DNA of 64,000 bases from Fragilaria crotonensis. Lineage: Eukaryota > Bacillariophyta > Fragilariophyceae > Fragilariales > Fragilariaceae. The stretch covers positions 43,782 through 107,781 of the forward strand of contig JAKSYS010000138.1 of the NCBI GenBank assembly GCA_022925895.1. Reading direction: 5' to 3'. Below the pieces are notes generated by a model. That model made no database searches and had not been told where the DNA came from. It worked only from the letters and a program-made list of their open reading frames with translations. The position numbers were made by a program, and so were the translations under genes. Shown here in pieces: positions 33,352-45,007 of the stretch (its first letter is position 1; every line of letters starts with the position of its first letter).

Positions 33352-34720
33352 TACTAGAGTGGGCTTTACCCCGTCCAAACGAGCGGAGACTCTACTTTTC
33401 AGGATTACCTGTACACATCCTCCGAATTAGGTGGTGACTATTGTTGTCGGTCACAGTTTTTTGGTGAAGCCAGGGTTAAGGTTGCGTTCCGAAAGGTGGC
33501 CCCCGTCGTACTATCGTAGCGGAATCCTGAGGATAAATGAGGATCCAGTCGTGCAGATCGTTCGAACGCCTTCAACACATCGTACGTTTCTTGTACAAAT
33601 ATGGTACAGTACCTGGTACTACTAGAGTAGTCGATACTTGTACCTTGTACCCATGCATTGCAAAAATTTAGGTACTTGGATTACGGTACTGCTACGAGTA
33701 CGAAGTCTTCATGCCAGTAGACCAATAGGTTCTTGGTCTATGCTTATTATATTTGTATGGTAAAATGAAGGACCACGTAGTACAAGTAGTGCAGTACCTG
33801 ATCGTTGTACCCTGGTACTGTACCTCCAGACCAGAGTCCTGCACTGGGTACCCATACCCAGTACCCACCCACTACCCACCCATACCCATGGTTAATGGGT
33901 GGGTATGGGCATGCCCAACCAGTCGTGGGTGGGTAACAGAGACGGGAATTTCTGAAAACATCAAACCCATGGGTACCCACGTAAAGCTACGCTCACGGAA
34001 GTACCAGCCCAAACCCACCCAGAACCCATACGATCTACCAAGACCAACCCAAACCCACCCAAACCCAGTAGCCAGTCCTGGAGTACATGGTTCTACTACT
34101 ACCGGTAGCAAACATCTACTGTCATTTTTTGCTATGATTTGCCGGCCCACCCAGACCCACCCATGAAATCCTGAGCTCACCCAAAACCCACCCTTAACCC
34201 AATGGGTTTGGGTGGGCCGTGGGTTTGGGTGGGCTGGGTTTGAAATTCCCGTCTCTGATGCATAATAAGTAGTGGGTATGTGGGTATGAATGACCCTTCA
34301 TGAACCCCCATTTTATCACATTTATGTACAACGACATAGACATAAGACATACAATACTTCCTATGTTTCTTCTCATTTCCCCCCCGGATTAAACGTCTCT
34401 CTGGACTCTGGAACTGGTAAGGCACGTCCACCTGGGTAGATTCGTAGATTCCCGATACGCATTTGCAAGAGCTTCTGCCTTCCGTTGACGAACTTTCTAC
34501 CGTAACTACGAGTACCTTCAACAATTTGCCCTTTAGACGACATCCGAGTGTGCTCTGAGCTTATTTGTATATCGAAACAAAATGTGTAAAACAAAACAAA
34601 CGGGACTATGCATACATCTTTCGCGAAACGTTTTGCGTACTACTATGACGTAGGCAAACTTTTTTACTATGTACTACGTACGTATAAGGATTTCATGCTC
34701 CGAAATATGCAACACCATAG
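33352..34720. other. Gene-free region between orphan gene and retrotransposon
   Basis: Starts with a GTAC-rich island (33,590-33,860), continues with a C/G-skewed inverted-repeat region (separate entry) and ends in AT-rich DNA at the GAAGG target site. No coding evidence. Confidence 0.5.
33840..34290. repeat. Inverted-repeat region of CCCA/TGGG words
   Basis: Both ends hold runs of ACCC, CCCAAACCC and their complements. A perfect 16-base inverted pair, CAGAGACGGGAATTTC (33937-33952) and its complement (34242-34257), brackets about 290 bases. A local palindrome sits at 33,870-33,910 (CCCATACCCATGG ... ATGGGTGGGTATGGGC). It could be a foldback/MITE-like element or recombined minisatellite; no clear target duplication found. 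Confidence 0.7.
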
Positions 34721-34725
34721 GAAGG
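34721..34725. repeat. Left target-site duplication (GAAGG) of the copia element
   Basis: GAAGG at 34721-34725 is repeated at 41618-41622, directly outside the LTR ends, as expected for a 5-bp duplication at Ty1/copia insertion. Confidence 0.85.
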
Positions 34726-35224
34726 CGTTCAAGCAGGCTGTGTTATTTTGGGAAAGTTCCCCAAAACACCAAAATAACTTATTTCGGGACATTTTTGAAA
34801 CTTATTTTGGGAACTTTAATTGGGAACATTACAGTACACAGTACAGGGTGAGTCCTACGTGATTGCTACGTCGATCTTCAGTACATCGATGATATCATAC
34901 AGTAATACAGAAATTCAGTACTACTTTGACCGAGTCGCCAGTACGACGCCAGTCCAAAAAAGATTCGGGCGATGGCCAGTTGATCTCTACTGAATCCTAC
35001 GTATTCTACACGGTTTAAATCGGGAACTTTTAAAATGTTTAATTGGGAACAAATTCCCAAAATAAGAAAAAGTCCCCAAAATAACACAGCCTGCGTTCAA
35101 GTATTGACGGTACGGTACGATAATTACCAGTACGCATACGCGTAAGAATGAGTAGGATCACAATTTTATCGGTTATCGTTTTACTACTGCTGGTAAGAAT
35201 CCTCCGTTACGTACGGATTTGAAC
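34726..35224 (+). repeat. 5' LTR, split by a nested TIR element
   Basis: The LTR proper is 34726-34733 plus 35102-35224 (131 bp). Its first 8 bases (CGTTCAAG) are duplicated on the far side of the 360-bp insertion. It matches the 3' LTR closely but lacks the 37-bp segment found there at about 41,547-41,585. Confidence 0.9.
34734..35093. mobile_element. 360-bp non-autonomous TIR element (MITE), 8-bp target duplication
   Basis: Ends CAGGCTGTGTTATTTTGGG (34734-) and its complement (-35093) form terminal inverted repeats of about 19 bp, followed inside by further inverted similarity (GGGAAAGTTCCCC / CCCCAAAATAAC). The flanks CGTTCAAG at 34726-34733 and 35094-35101 are an exact 8-bp duplication, as in hAT-type elements. 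It inserted 8 bases into the 5' LTR after the retrotransposon landed. No coding capacity. Confidence 0.88.
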
Positions 35225-35635
35225 AGTTTATCAGACCCAAATAGGTTACGGAATAGACGAACAACGTTAAAGGGAAAACGAATGAGCGAAAGTTATGCAA
35301 CCGCCTTGTAGATCTAGGGATGTGGTAAAACCTATGCTGAGGCTCGTATATCACCTACGCACTGCGGCACGTAACGGAAAAACGTGATACTCGGTAATCG
35401 TTGCTCGTGAATATCTTTTGGCCAATGGTGGGCGACAACGACCGGTATCAACTGCTCACGTTTTATAATTGACCGTGGTTAATGGTCACCGTGATGCACT
35501 TTAATTGCTGAGGTCGGGACTGATCACCCCGTACCGGCGCCCGGACTGTGACCCACCTCACAACCCGCTCGTAGTAGCGTGGGCCGGATACGAACATAGC
35601 CCAGTTGCACTCACTTATCAGCGATTGCCGTACAG

Positions 35636-36952
35636 ATGGACGCTGAACCTGAACCGGAGTTTCCCCCACCGATTCCCGAAGTCCATGTTGCTGAAGAGAA
35701 CCCGGTTCACCGTGTACTTCAAATTTGCGGTATCGCGAACAATGCAAACCGTTTAACGTTTTTAAACATTGAAGGCCTTGATACGATTGAAGCGTTTGGT
35801 TCCATGAGCGGTGACACGGATGTTACGGAAATGGCTAAACGTATGGCTGCAAGATCCAGTGTTGCTACTGGCAGGGTCATCCTTGGTACTATGCAGATCA
35901 ACAAGAGGCTGCAGGCGCTGGTATACTGGGTGAAGGATAACACCAACCGCGGGATCGAGATTGACCCTGACAGGTGGACTGTGGAAGAAATGGCGCGTGC
36001 CATGGACCGGAAGGAGTCTGAGTATAACTATGGTAAGATTGATGTTGATTTAATCGACCCTGGGAAGTGCCAAACAGACTTCGCTTGGGACAATTGGCAG
36101 ATTGCCTTTGTCAACAAGCTGAGCGCCACGATAGGCGCAGCAAAATTCCCGATTGACTATGTTGTTAGACCCGAAATTGATGACGATTACAAACCGCTGA
36201 ATGACGATGAACAGAGACGTTACCAAATTCCCCTTACCGGTGAGAACTTTTAGCGGGACAACAAACTTGTGTATACCTTGTTGAAGTCAGCTTGCATCAA
36301 AACCGACGCTTGGACTTGGATTCAATCATATTACAGAACTTCCAATGGCAGGCAGGCTTGGCTTGCCTTGGTGGCGCATTATGACGGTACAGGTGAGTTG
36401 AACAAGCGGGTGGAAAGGGCCAAGGAAGAAATCTCTCGCCTTCACTACAAAGACGAAAAGGTATTCCCGTTCGAACGTTACATTACGAAGTTGAAGGAGA
36501 ATTTCTATATCTTGAGTAAGGACAAAAGTGAGGCATTAACCGGTAAGCAACAGCAGGTTGATTGTTTGATGCGGGGTATTCGTTCATCCGATACAAGTAT
36601 TACCTCCGCCAAGATCAACATCTTTCAGAGCTATCGATCGGATTTTGACGGTGCTGTGAATTTTATGTCCGGTCTTGTTGCGAACCTCCATGCATCTGCA
36701 CAACTGGATTACGCAAACCGAAACTCCGCCGGTAACAAGCGACGCTACGTTAGTGCCACGGACTCCACTGGTGGACGCGGTCGTGCCCGGACAGGCGGAC
36801 GCTCGGGACAGCGAGTGGTCGGCATAATGGCCGTGGTCGTGACAATCGTGGAAGCGGACGTGGACGTGGTGAGTATCGCCGTACATTTGCGAATAATGTG
36901 GACATCTCAGACCTGCACCGCAACTTTTCTGCCGACGAATGGGAACGTCTAG
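35636..36952 (+). pseudogene. gag region of the copia element
   Basis: The open frame 35636-36253 ends in TAG and continues in the same frame from 36254 to 36952, so one in-frame stop splits the gag protein. It has an acidic Pro-rich start, a capsid-like helical body (QINKRLQALVYWVKDN; WDNWQIAFVNKLSATIGAAK; RQAWLALVAHYDGTGELNKR) and an Arg/Gly-rich basic region near 36,770-36,870 that shifts frame. A Ser/Asn-rich linker follows at 36,989-37,216. No CCHC knuckle recognised. Confidence 0.75.
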
Positions 36953-37246
36953 GCACCATGAGATCCTACGTGTTACAACTCCGAGAAGGTGGATGGCGGC
37001 AGAGGTAATCGCGGCGACAATCGGTCTGGCAACAATACGTCCACCAATCGGGCTACAAGCAGTGTGTCCACTACCAACAACAACAATGAATCGAATGATA
37101 ATGCTACAACCGGCGGTGGAAATTCCGTCGTCTCTGAAATCACTGAGCGCGGATCTCAGAACGGTCGCAGCTTTGGCCGTGGCGCATACAACAATTCGAA
37201 CTCTAACTCTACTTGACACGCTGGAGCTAGTACTCGACGCGCCGCC

Positions 37247-40200
37247 ATGCCTGTAATCTCGAGCGCGCGACGTGCTGGCACCCACCAATTATATTCCCAA
37301 CCGACAACCCCAGGGCAACTTGGCACCAATGAAATCGATAATCATGCGGACACCATTTGTGCCGGACCTAATTGGCGTTTGCTCGAACTCACCGGCGAAT
37401 ATTGCACTGTTGCCCCTTTTTCCTCTGATTACTCTCCCAAACCGGATATTCCGATCGCGCGATGTGCCACCACTTACACATGCCCAGCGAACGGCGACTC
37501 TGTTGTTCTCGTTGCCGATCAGGTCCTTGGGTTTGGAAACGACCTCCATTGCTCTCTGATTAATCCTCACCAGATTCGCGCAAATGGTCACGGTGTTTGC
37601 GATGACCCCTGGTGGGACCCCAATCGAGACCTTGGAATCACACTTGATCACTTCTTCATCCCTCTCACCCTTTCAGGACCAAATTTGATTTTCGAATCCC
37701 GAGTGCCGACTGATTGGGAGTTAGAGAATCTTGCTCTTATCGAACTCACCTCTAACATCTGGAACCCGGCTGACATGCACATACTTGCATCGCACTCTCA
37801 CACGCCCCGTCGTCACGCTGCAACCGTTTCCTCTGCCATACAACGTACCGTTTTGTCGGAGTCCGCAACGCTATTATCCACTATCTCGTGTGCACTTGAC
37901 CCCCGTTGTCTTTCTGCTCTCTACACACAGGCGATCACAGTCCTGAATGACGCGCCTACGGGGACAGTACATGGTATAGGCGCAACATTTTCAAGCAAAC
38001 GGCATTCGAGTATCACCGCCGAGACCCTGAGCCGCAAATGGAACATTGGGATTGACACGGCGAAAAAGACACTACAAGTTACGACGCAACGTGGAATTCG
38101 CACTGCAGTGCATCCGTTACATAGGCGGTATCGTGTCGATCACCACCTGTATCTGAATCGTCGACGCCTTAACGGCAACTGGTTTACGGACACTCTGTTT
38201 TCTAAGGTAATATCTATCCAAGGTAATGTATGCGCGCAGGTCGTTACAAATGGGCAATTTACAACTGTACACCCCATGGAATCAAAATCAAAGTTGCTCA
38301 CGTGTTGACCGAATTTGCGGATGATGTCGGTATTCCTGACTCGTTGCTTTCTGATGGCGCACCTGAAATCGTTGGACCGAGAACGGACTTCATGAAGGAG
38401 GTAAATCTACTAAAGATTCGGCTGAGACGCTCAGAGGTGGGACGATCGAACCAAAATTATGCCGCCGAACGCGAGATCGGCGAGTTGAAAACGCTGGCGG
38501 AATCGAATGCTCAAACGCAAGGTTCCCCCTCGATTGTGGGATTATGGTCTCGTTTATGAATCTAACATTCTCAACAGAATCCCGCGTGGCTCCCATCAGA
38601 GGACGGGTTTAGAAATGGTAACCGGTGAAACTCCGGACATCTCGAATGGTTGGATTTCGAATTCTACGACAGGGTTTGGTTTACGATCAGAAGAAAATTG
38701 AGATCGATGGCTCCGGTCGACGTCTTGCGCGATGGCTCAGGTTGCTCATCGGGTCGGCAGCGACCTCTGTTATTGGCTCCTCCTCGAATCCGGTAAGATA
38801 ATCGCTCGTACGACAGTACAACACGTCGTCCGGACGACTATGTTAATGAGGATACGAAATTGGAAATTGAACGTTTCGATCAAGCCGTTGAGGAACGTTT
38901 GTCAGATCAGATTTCATAATACATGAGCCAAGCGACTTTTACATACAGGACGAATACACCAACATTGGCGTTTCCTATACTAATGACAAAGATTACGACG
39001 ACATGAATGTGCCCGACGCGATGGAGGCCGACGACTTGGACAATGAGATCACGGATAAGTATTTGAATGCCGAATTAATTTTTGATGTCGGAACTGGAAG
39101 TGAACGAAAAGGGCATGTCGTTAAACGTGCCAAAGGAACCTCTGGTGAGCCAATTGGTCGTGCCCATACTAACCCCCTCTTTGATACTCGGGAGTATGTC
39201 GTTGAATTTACGGACGGCACTACCGAGAACTACTTCGCCAACGTAATTGCAGAGTGTATGTACGCACAAGTTGATTCGGAAGGGCGACAATTTCAATTAC
39301 TACAGGAGATCACTGGACAATTCTGCTATTTCTGTAGCGAACGGTTTCGTGACAAGCAGGAATGGCAACCGGATCCCGAAAGTTACCACACGCGGTTGGT
39401 CCCTCCTGGTCACATGGAAGGATGGGTCATCCGATTGGATACCGTTGAAGGACATAAAAGATTCGTATCCGGTACAAATAGCTGAATATGCTGTGACTAA
39501 CAATATTGCTCATGAGCCGGCATTTAACTGGTGGGTTCACACTGTCTTGCGGAAAAGGAATCGGATTGTGGCAAAAGTGAAGAGATATTGGAGAACGACA
39601 CACAAGTTTGGTATACGCCTGCCCAAGTCCGTGGAAGAGGCGCTTGCGATTGACGAAGAGACTGGTACTGACTACTGGCGCAAGGCATTAGGTAAGGCAA
39701 TGAGCAAAGTCAAAGTTGCATGGAAGCCGATGGATGGAGTGACGCCTACGCAGGCACGGACCGGGAAAGAACCAGGTCTGATTGGATTTCAGGAGATACG
39801 TTGCCATATTATTTTTGATATAAAAATGGATTTCACGCGCAAGGCACGGTTCGTCGCAGGTGGACATACGACGGATACTCCGGGCTCGCTTACATATTCA
39901 AGTGTCGTCTCACAAGACAGCGTGAGATTGGCATTTTTGATTGCCAGGCTCAACGATCTTGATGTTTTGGCCGGCGATGTTACGAACGCTTATTTAAATG
40001 CAGCTTGTCGTGAAAAGATTTGGTTTGAGGGCGGCCTTGAAACTGGGGCAGACCAGGGTAAAGTATTGATCGTTACGCGCGCGTTATACGGGTTGAAGTC
40101 GTCCGGTGCCGCGTGGAGAGCGGATTTAGCAGCAACACTGCGTGACTTGAATTTTACGTCTACCAAGGCTGATCCGAATGGGTGGATCCGGAGTGCTGAT

Positions 40201-41309
40201 ACTCATTATAACATGGTCCTCGTTTACGTTGATGACATTTTGATATTCGCGAAAGACCCAAAGGTAACTATGAACGAATTGGGTAAGCTTGAAACCAGAA
40301 AGTGGTAAAGAGCCAGAAATTTATCTGTGCGCGAACATGGAAAAGGTACAATTGCCTAACGGTAAGCTCGAATGGTCTATGGGAAGCAAAACGTATGTCA
40401 AGAATGCCGTGAAGGTTGTTGAGGCTCTCATTGTGGAAGACGACTCAACGGCGACGTTGAAAACGACTGCACGGAATCCTTTTCCGAGCGGCTATAAACC
40501 CGAATTGGACATTACCCCCGAATTGAACGACGAGCTGGCAGCGCGATTCTTACAACTCATTGGGATATTGCGATGGGCAATCGAACTGGGCCGCATTGAC
40601 ATTTTTGTCGAAGTCTCACAAATCTCACAGCATCAGGCAATCCCACGGAAGCGACACCTTTAAGCAGTTTACCACATATTCGCATACCTTAAGAAACATG
40701 AAAATGGCGCGCGGATTGTTTTTGATCCGAAGACCCCGATTATCGATGAACGCGTATTCCGATCTGATGCAGACTGGAGCAATTTTTACGGGGACGTGAG
40801 CGAAGAGCTACCGCCGAACATGCCCGAGCCAAAAGGAAAGAGTGTATGTATCTCATGTTTCGTGGATGCCAATCATGCCGGAAATGTTATTACTCGACGA
40901 TCGCATACGGGGATCCTTGTTTACGATCAGAATGCTCCGATCCTCTGGTTTTCCAAACGTCAAAATACCGTCGAATCTTCCAACTTCGGTAGTGAATTCG
41001 TTGCTTTACGAACGGCGAAGGATATGATCGTGGCTTTGCGGTATAAACTCCGCATGTTTGGAGTCCCAATCGATGGTCCAGCGAATGTTTTTTTGTGATA
41101 ATAACGGCGTCGTGAAGAATACAACAATCCCAGAGTCGATGTTGGCCAAGAAGCACAATGCCATAAATTACCACGTTATTCGTGAGGCAGTTGCGGCGAA
41201 AATTCTTCGAGTCGGTAAGGAGGATGGAATGACAAATCTTGCTGATCTGTTTACGAAAGTCTTGACCTCGGATCGGCGACGTGCACTTTGTCGGCACATT
41301 ATGTATTGA
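37247..41309 (+). pseudogene. pol region (protease, integrase, reverse transcriptase, RNase H) of the copia element
   Basis: Protease: NEIDNHADTICAG near 37,335 (catalytic Asp in HADT). Pre-integrase and integrase: RKWNIGIDTAKKTLQVT, HRRYRVDHHLYLNRRRLNG, then DSLLSDGAPE near 38,340 after a frame change at about 38,230-38,300, and further pieces to about 38,930. Reverse transcriptase: 39,490-40,300 with KARFVAGGH, SVRLAFLIARLNDLDVLAGD, RALYGLKSSGAAWR and YVDDIL (40225-). RNase H: CFVDANHAGN (40,856), ILWFSKRQNTVESSNFGSEF, and DLFTKVL near 41,250. At least five frame shifts separate these blocks. Confidence 0.85.
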
Positions 41310-41449
41310 GTACAACAACCTAGTAGGTTATTGGCATTCCGCAAGGGCGGTGCCTTTTACCTCCTGGCGCGGCAACGACCGTGGGTTCATATTGACCAGG
41401 TTCGTGGGAATAAATCATATGCGTTTATCACTTTACGATTTACGGGGAC

Positions 41450-41617
41450 CGTTCAAGTATTGACGGTACGGTACGATAATTACCAGTACGCATACGGGTA
41501 AGAATGAGTAGCGATCACAATTTTATCGGTTATCGTTTTACTATTGCTGTTGCTTTCTCGAGATCCCTTTTGAACACTTCCTAAGGTAAGAATCCTCCGT
41601 TACGTACGGATTTGAAC
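41450..41617 (+). repeat. 3' LTR of the copia element
   Basis: 168 bp, CGTTCAAGTATTGACGG to GGATTTGAAC, preceded by a short purine tract (ACGGGGA). It is collinear with the 5' LTR (131 bp) apart from an extra segment of about 37 bp and several substitutions. Followed by GAAGG (41618-41622), the right target duplication. Confidence 0.9.
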
Positions 41618-41787
41618 GAAGGGGTACGTGGAGACTAAGGTATGTCAAAACAATACGGAGACTCCACTACTAGAATTACCGAAACATTGTAGTACTGTAG
41701 TTATACTACGGTAGAGAGATTGCAGCCACATTCGAAATTCCTAAGTTGCGAAACCCATCGCATGTATCATTTGAATTATCTAATCAC

Positions 41788-43921
41788 CTAAATTTGAAGA
41801 TTGGGATTGAGAGTCCCATTGTTTTTGTCTTTCCGGAGTCTATTAATAATCTCCGTCACACTTGTTTGAGGGCCATAGACATTGTAGATCATGTCTATGG
41901 CCCGTTGCAAACTGTGTCCCAAGCTCACAAGGTTGCGAATCACATCCCAGATCACCTTCCGTCTCGAGTACTTGTACTTCACCTGCCCTCGCTCGGTTTC
42001 GGAGAAAAGCCTTGCAGGCTTTCTCCCCCCGACCCCGTGTAGATACTCATTCCACAAGTCGTAAAGACTTCGTGGATTCGGCATGAGGGTTGCGGGACTC
42101 GTCATCGCGAGGGCAGGCCGGAGCAAAGCACGTTCGAGAGCCTCGGCACCCTGATCGTCAGCACCAGCAGCTGCAGCAGCAATTGCAGCTGCAGTAGCTG
42201 CCGTTGCTGCTGCTCCCCTCGGTGGTCTTGGCACACGTTGCGCTGGCTGCAGTGCAGCCCTCCTGACATTTCCATTGATTATGTGGAATCCTCGTTCCAT
42301 CGCTTGCAGCATTCCAGCAATATTGTTTCGAATTTCAATGTTCTCGCGTCGAAGACTCAAAAAACCGCTTTGCAACTGAAGCATCCAGTTTTGAAGTTGG
42401 TCGCCACTCGCTTGATTGTTCTGTAGAAGTCTCTGGTTCAGTCTTCGCATGCTTGATTGTCTCGCCTGCAGGTTCTCCATTTTCATTCTCCGCTCCCACA
42501 GCATCACCTTCGATACTTGTTGTTGGAATCTCATCAATGAAGACTGTACCTTGATTGCCGCTCACTAAAACTGGCACCTTCGAAATCGGATTCTGACCTT
42601 CGGCAATAACAATTCCCGTTTCCGACAATTCCCTCTTCACTCAATCTCGGTCTCCTGTTGAAATGAAATCAGAAGCAACACTCAAAAACACAAGCCAAAG
42701 CACAGCCTTACCCAGCACAATTGCTGTTGAATCCGGAAGTCGTAGTAGCCGAATGTTAGGAACGACTTTCGTTAGAATAAATGTTGTCATGACATTCGAG
42801 TTGCAAATTGAATTATTGATCAAGTAGTAGCAAGCTCCGCCCATACACAGTTTCTCCGCCACCTTGCAATCTGGATAGGGCAGTTCGACATCGTCGTATC
42901 GATCCGAAACCCGTCCTCCCTTTCCAACGGCCTCTCGTGTCCTTGTTGTCCTTGGAGATTCCGCATCGACGAACATGTGTGGAAGCGAACTTGCGAATAG
43001 AGTGACTTCAAGAAGACCTCGGACCGGAACTCCTCCATTCGCAATACTTTCTGACCGAATATATTCTGTGCATTTTCCTTGGCCTTGAGCCCGCCACCAG
43101 GTACTGTGATATCATCAGAGAATGCAAAAACGTAAGGCGAGGCCATCGCCGTCGCATTTGATCTCAAGTTGAATTCAAGCCACAAACCCAAACTGATGAA
43201 TACGCAGAAAATTGGGTTCATACTCCCAAGCACAATCTGCCACGGTGCATCCCTTTCATCCTGTACATTCTTACTCCAGTTTAACCTTGTTTTCAATGCA
43301 TTCTCAAAATTGTCGTGAACACGAATGTGGTCCATCACAACCTGTGTAGTATCATCAATTCTGGCAATCATGTGAAACTGAAAGTTGATAAGCGCCGGCA
43401 TTCCAAGCTTCCAAATCCCTGAACTATGAGAACCACCAAATGTCTTGAAAACTTCATGCAAACGTCGAAACTCCCTCTCTTCCATTGGACGCCGCGTCTT
43501 CGATTCTGCTCCTTGTTTCCTCGCTTCCAGCTTCCTTAGATACTTAACAAAATTGTTCACTTCAGCACACTTCGTAGGATTTCCATCATTTGAACCTGTT
43601 CTCCAACCATGCAAATGATCTGGCATATAGAATGAAATAGCTTTTTCCAAAGGCAACAGTGTTAGCACGTACCAAGGTCAAATTGCCAACTGTGGCCCGG
43701 GTCAGGAACTCAAAAGTTCTTATGTTCAACCATCGCATCAGTTCTTCTGAGGTAACCTGCCTCTTCGTTGTCAGTATACACTCGCCCATAGTCATATTGC
43801 TCCCTGGACCCAACCGATGGACGCTCGACATCAAACTGTCCAAGATTTGCTTGTAAACCTTCTGACCTCTCATGGTGATCCGTGTCTTGAATGGTGTCAA
43901 AAATAACAAGAAATCATGCAT
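41788..43921 (-). mobile_element. Crypton-type element relic: tyrosine recombinase plus GCR1-like domain
   Basis: Read from 43921 down. An N-terminal helical part (MTMGECILTTKRQVTSEELM) passes by a frame shift near 43,640 to the recombinase body: PMEEREFRRLHEVFK, then FQFHMIARIDDTTQVVMDH, with the first catalytic Arg in the ARIDD motif, and MASPYVFAFSDD. The C-terminal part shifts frame near 42,975 to GRVSDRYDDVELPYPDCKVA, which includes the expected catalytic Tyr, and GGACYYLI. After one in-frame stop (42641-42643) a linker leads to a coiled coil and a GCR1-C-like DNA-binding domain (LYDLWNEYLHGVGGRKPARL; SETERGQVKYKYSRRKVIWD; IINRLRKDKNNGT) at 41,790-42,130. Tyrosine recombinase plus GCR1-like domain is the Crypton signature. 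Broken by shifts and a stop, so inactive. Confidence 0.82.
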
Positions 43922-45007
43922 TCGATATCAATAATCATGTTGTTCTTTTCTGGTACACATTCTACGATTCTACGAAGGATGCCAGGTTGCATCCGAAGCA
44001 AATTTGGATACGAAATTATGACCCTACATGCGTCATGGTTGCATACAAGTATTATCTCATACAGTATTAATTTTCTCGCCTCCGAGAAAACCCACACAAC
44101 AATACCACTTGGGGTGCATTTCCCAGACAATACGAGAGTAACTCTCTAGTCTACTGTAGTAGGAAGTATAGTCACGCAGGATGTTAACGTAGTAGGGTTT
44201 GGTATAGAATGTACTGTACTCATGCGACAATAGTCAGCAAACTGGTCGTGGACACGCCAAGCCACCCTCCGATTGCAAGGCTGAAATCTGAGATGGGGAT
44301 TGGTATCTCCACCATAAACAATACCATTTTGTAGATACACGATCATGTGTCATGCCATGGGGGAAGGAGTATCACAAAACACCAAATGAAGAAGATGGTT
44401 CATTGTGGATTGACATTCCGTTTGAGGGCCTCTGCTGAAAAGGTCTTGACAACTTCTGACTAACCAGCAGCAGTGTTTTAGGCAAAACGTTCAGTGGTGA
44501 TTTGATGTAATGTAACAGCTCAAGAAATTGTCGCGTGTTGTACTCAGTAGCTGAACGACCAACGTTTGCTATGGCTGCTAGCTGATTTCCAAAATCAAGC
44601 CGTTGGTCTGCAACTGAACAAAACATGCATGGGAGTGCACAAGTTGCACTGCAGCTTATCCATTGAACAAGACATGTAGCTCAACTGAATAGCCTCCATA
44701 TGCGGATCAGCATCCTCAGGCTAATCTGGAGCAGGAATGGATACAACTTTTTGTTGAGTATGATATGAGGCAAAACCACATCATGATTGCATTTTCTGGT
44801 GTTTGCACAAGTTGTCAGCAACTTGACTGATTGCAGCATGTCAATCTTGACTTGCTGATTGTGTCAAGTTGTATGCCGGATGCAGGCGGAAGACTTGGAT
44901 GTTGGTGGTGCGGGGTACAAGATACCAAAGAAAAGGAGAGGTGCCAGTGGGACAAGCAAGTACTAACTACTAATACAAGTACTTCCTTGTCGAAACGATC
45001 GATCTCT
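43922..45007. other. Intergenic DNA between transposon relics
   Basis: AT-rich, with stop codons in all frames every 60-80 codons. It should include the Crypton's 5' border and the transposase relic's 3' border, but no clear termini were found. No host gene seen. Confidence 0.45.

Larger units (their letters stand above)
34726..41617 (+). mobile_element. Ty1/copia (CoDi-like) LTR retrotransposon, degenerate
   Basis: 6,892 bp including a nested 360-bp element and its 8-bp duplication. LTRs start CGTTCAAG and end GGATTTGAAC, giving the terminal inverted pair GTTCAA/TTGAAC rather than the usual TG/CA. A 5-bp GAAGG duplication flanks it. A possible primer-binding region (TTATCAGACCC) follows the 5' LTR at about 35227. 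The internal order gag, protease, integrase, reverse transcriptase, RNase H is that of Ty1/copia. The protease block (NHADT ... INPHQIRANG) is the diatom-type variant. Coding frames are interrupted by several shifts and at least one in-frame stop, so this copy is non-autonomous. Confidence 0.92.

Noticed and set aside
33840-34290. Interstitial telomere repeat
   Set aside because: The words are CCCA/CCCAAA mixes without TTAGGG periodicity, and they are arranged as inverted arms.
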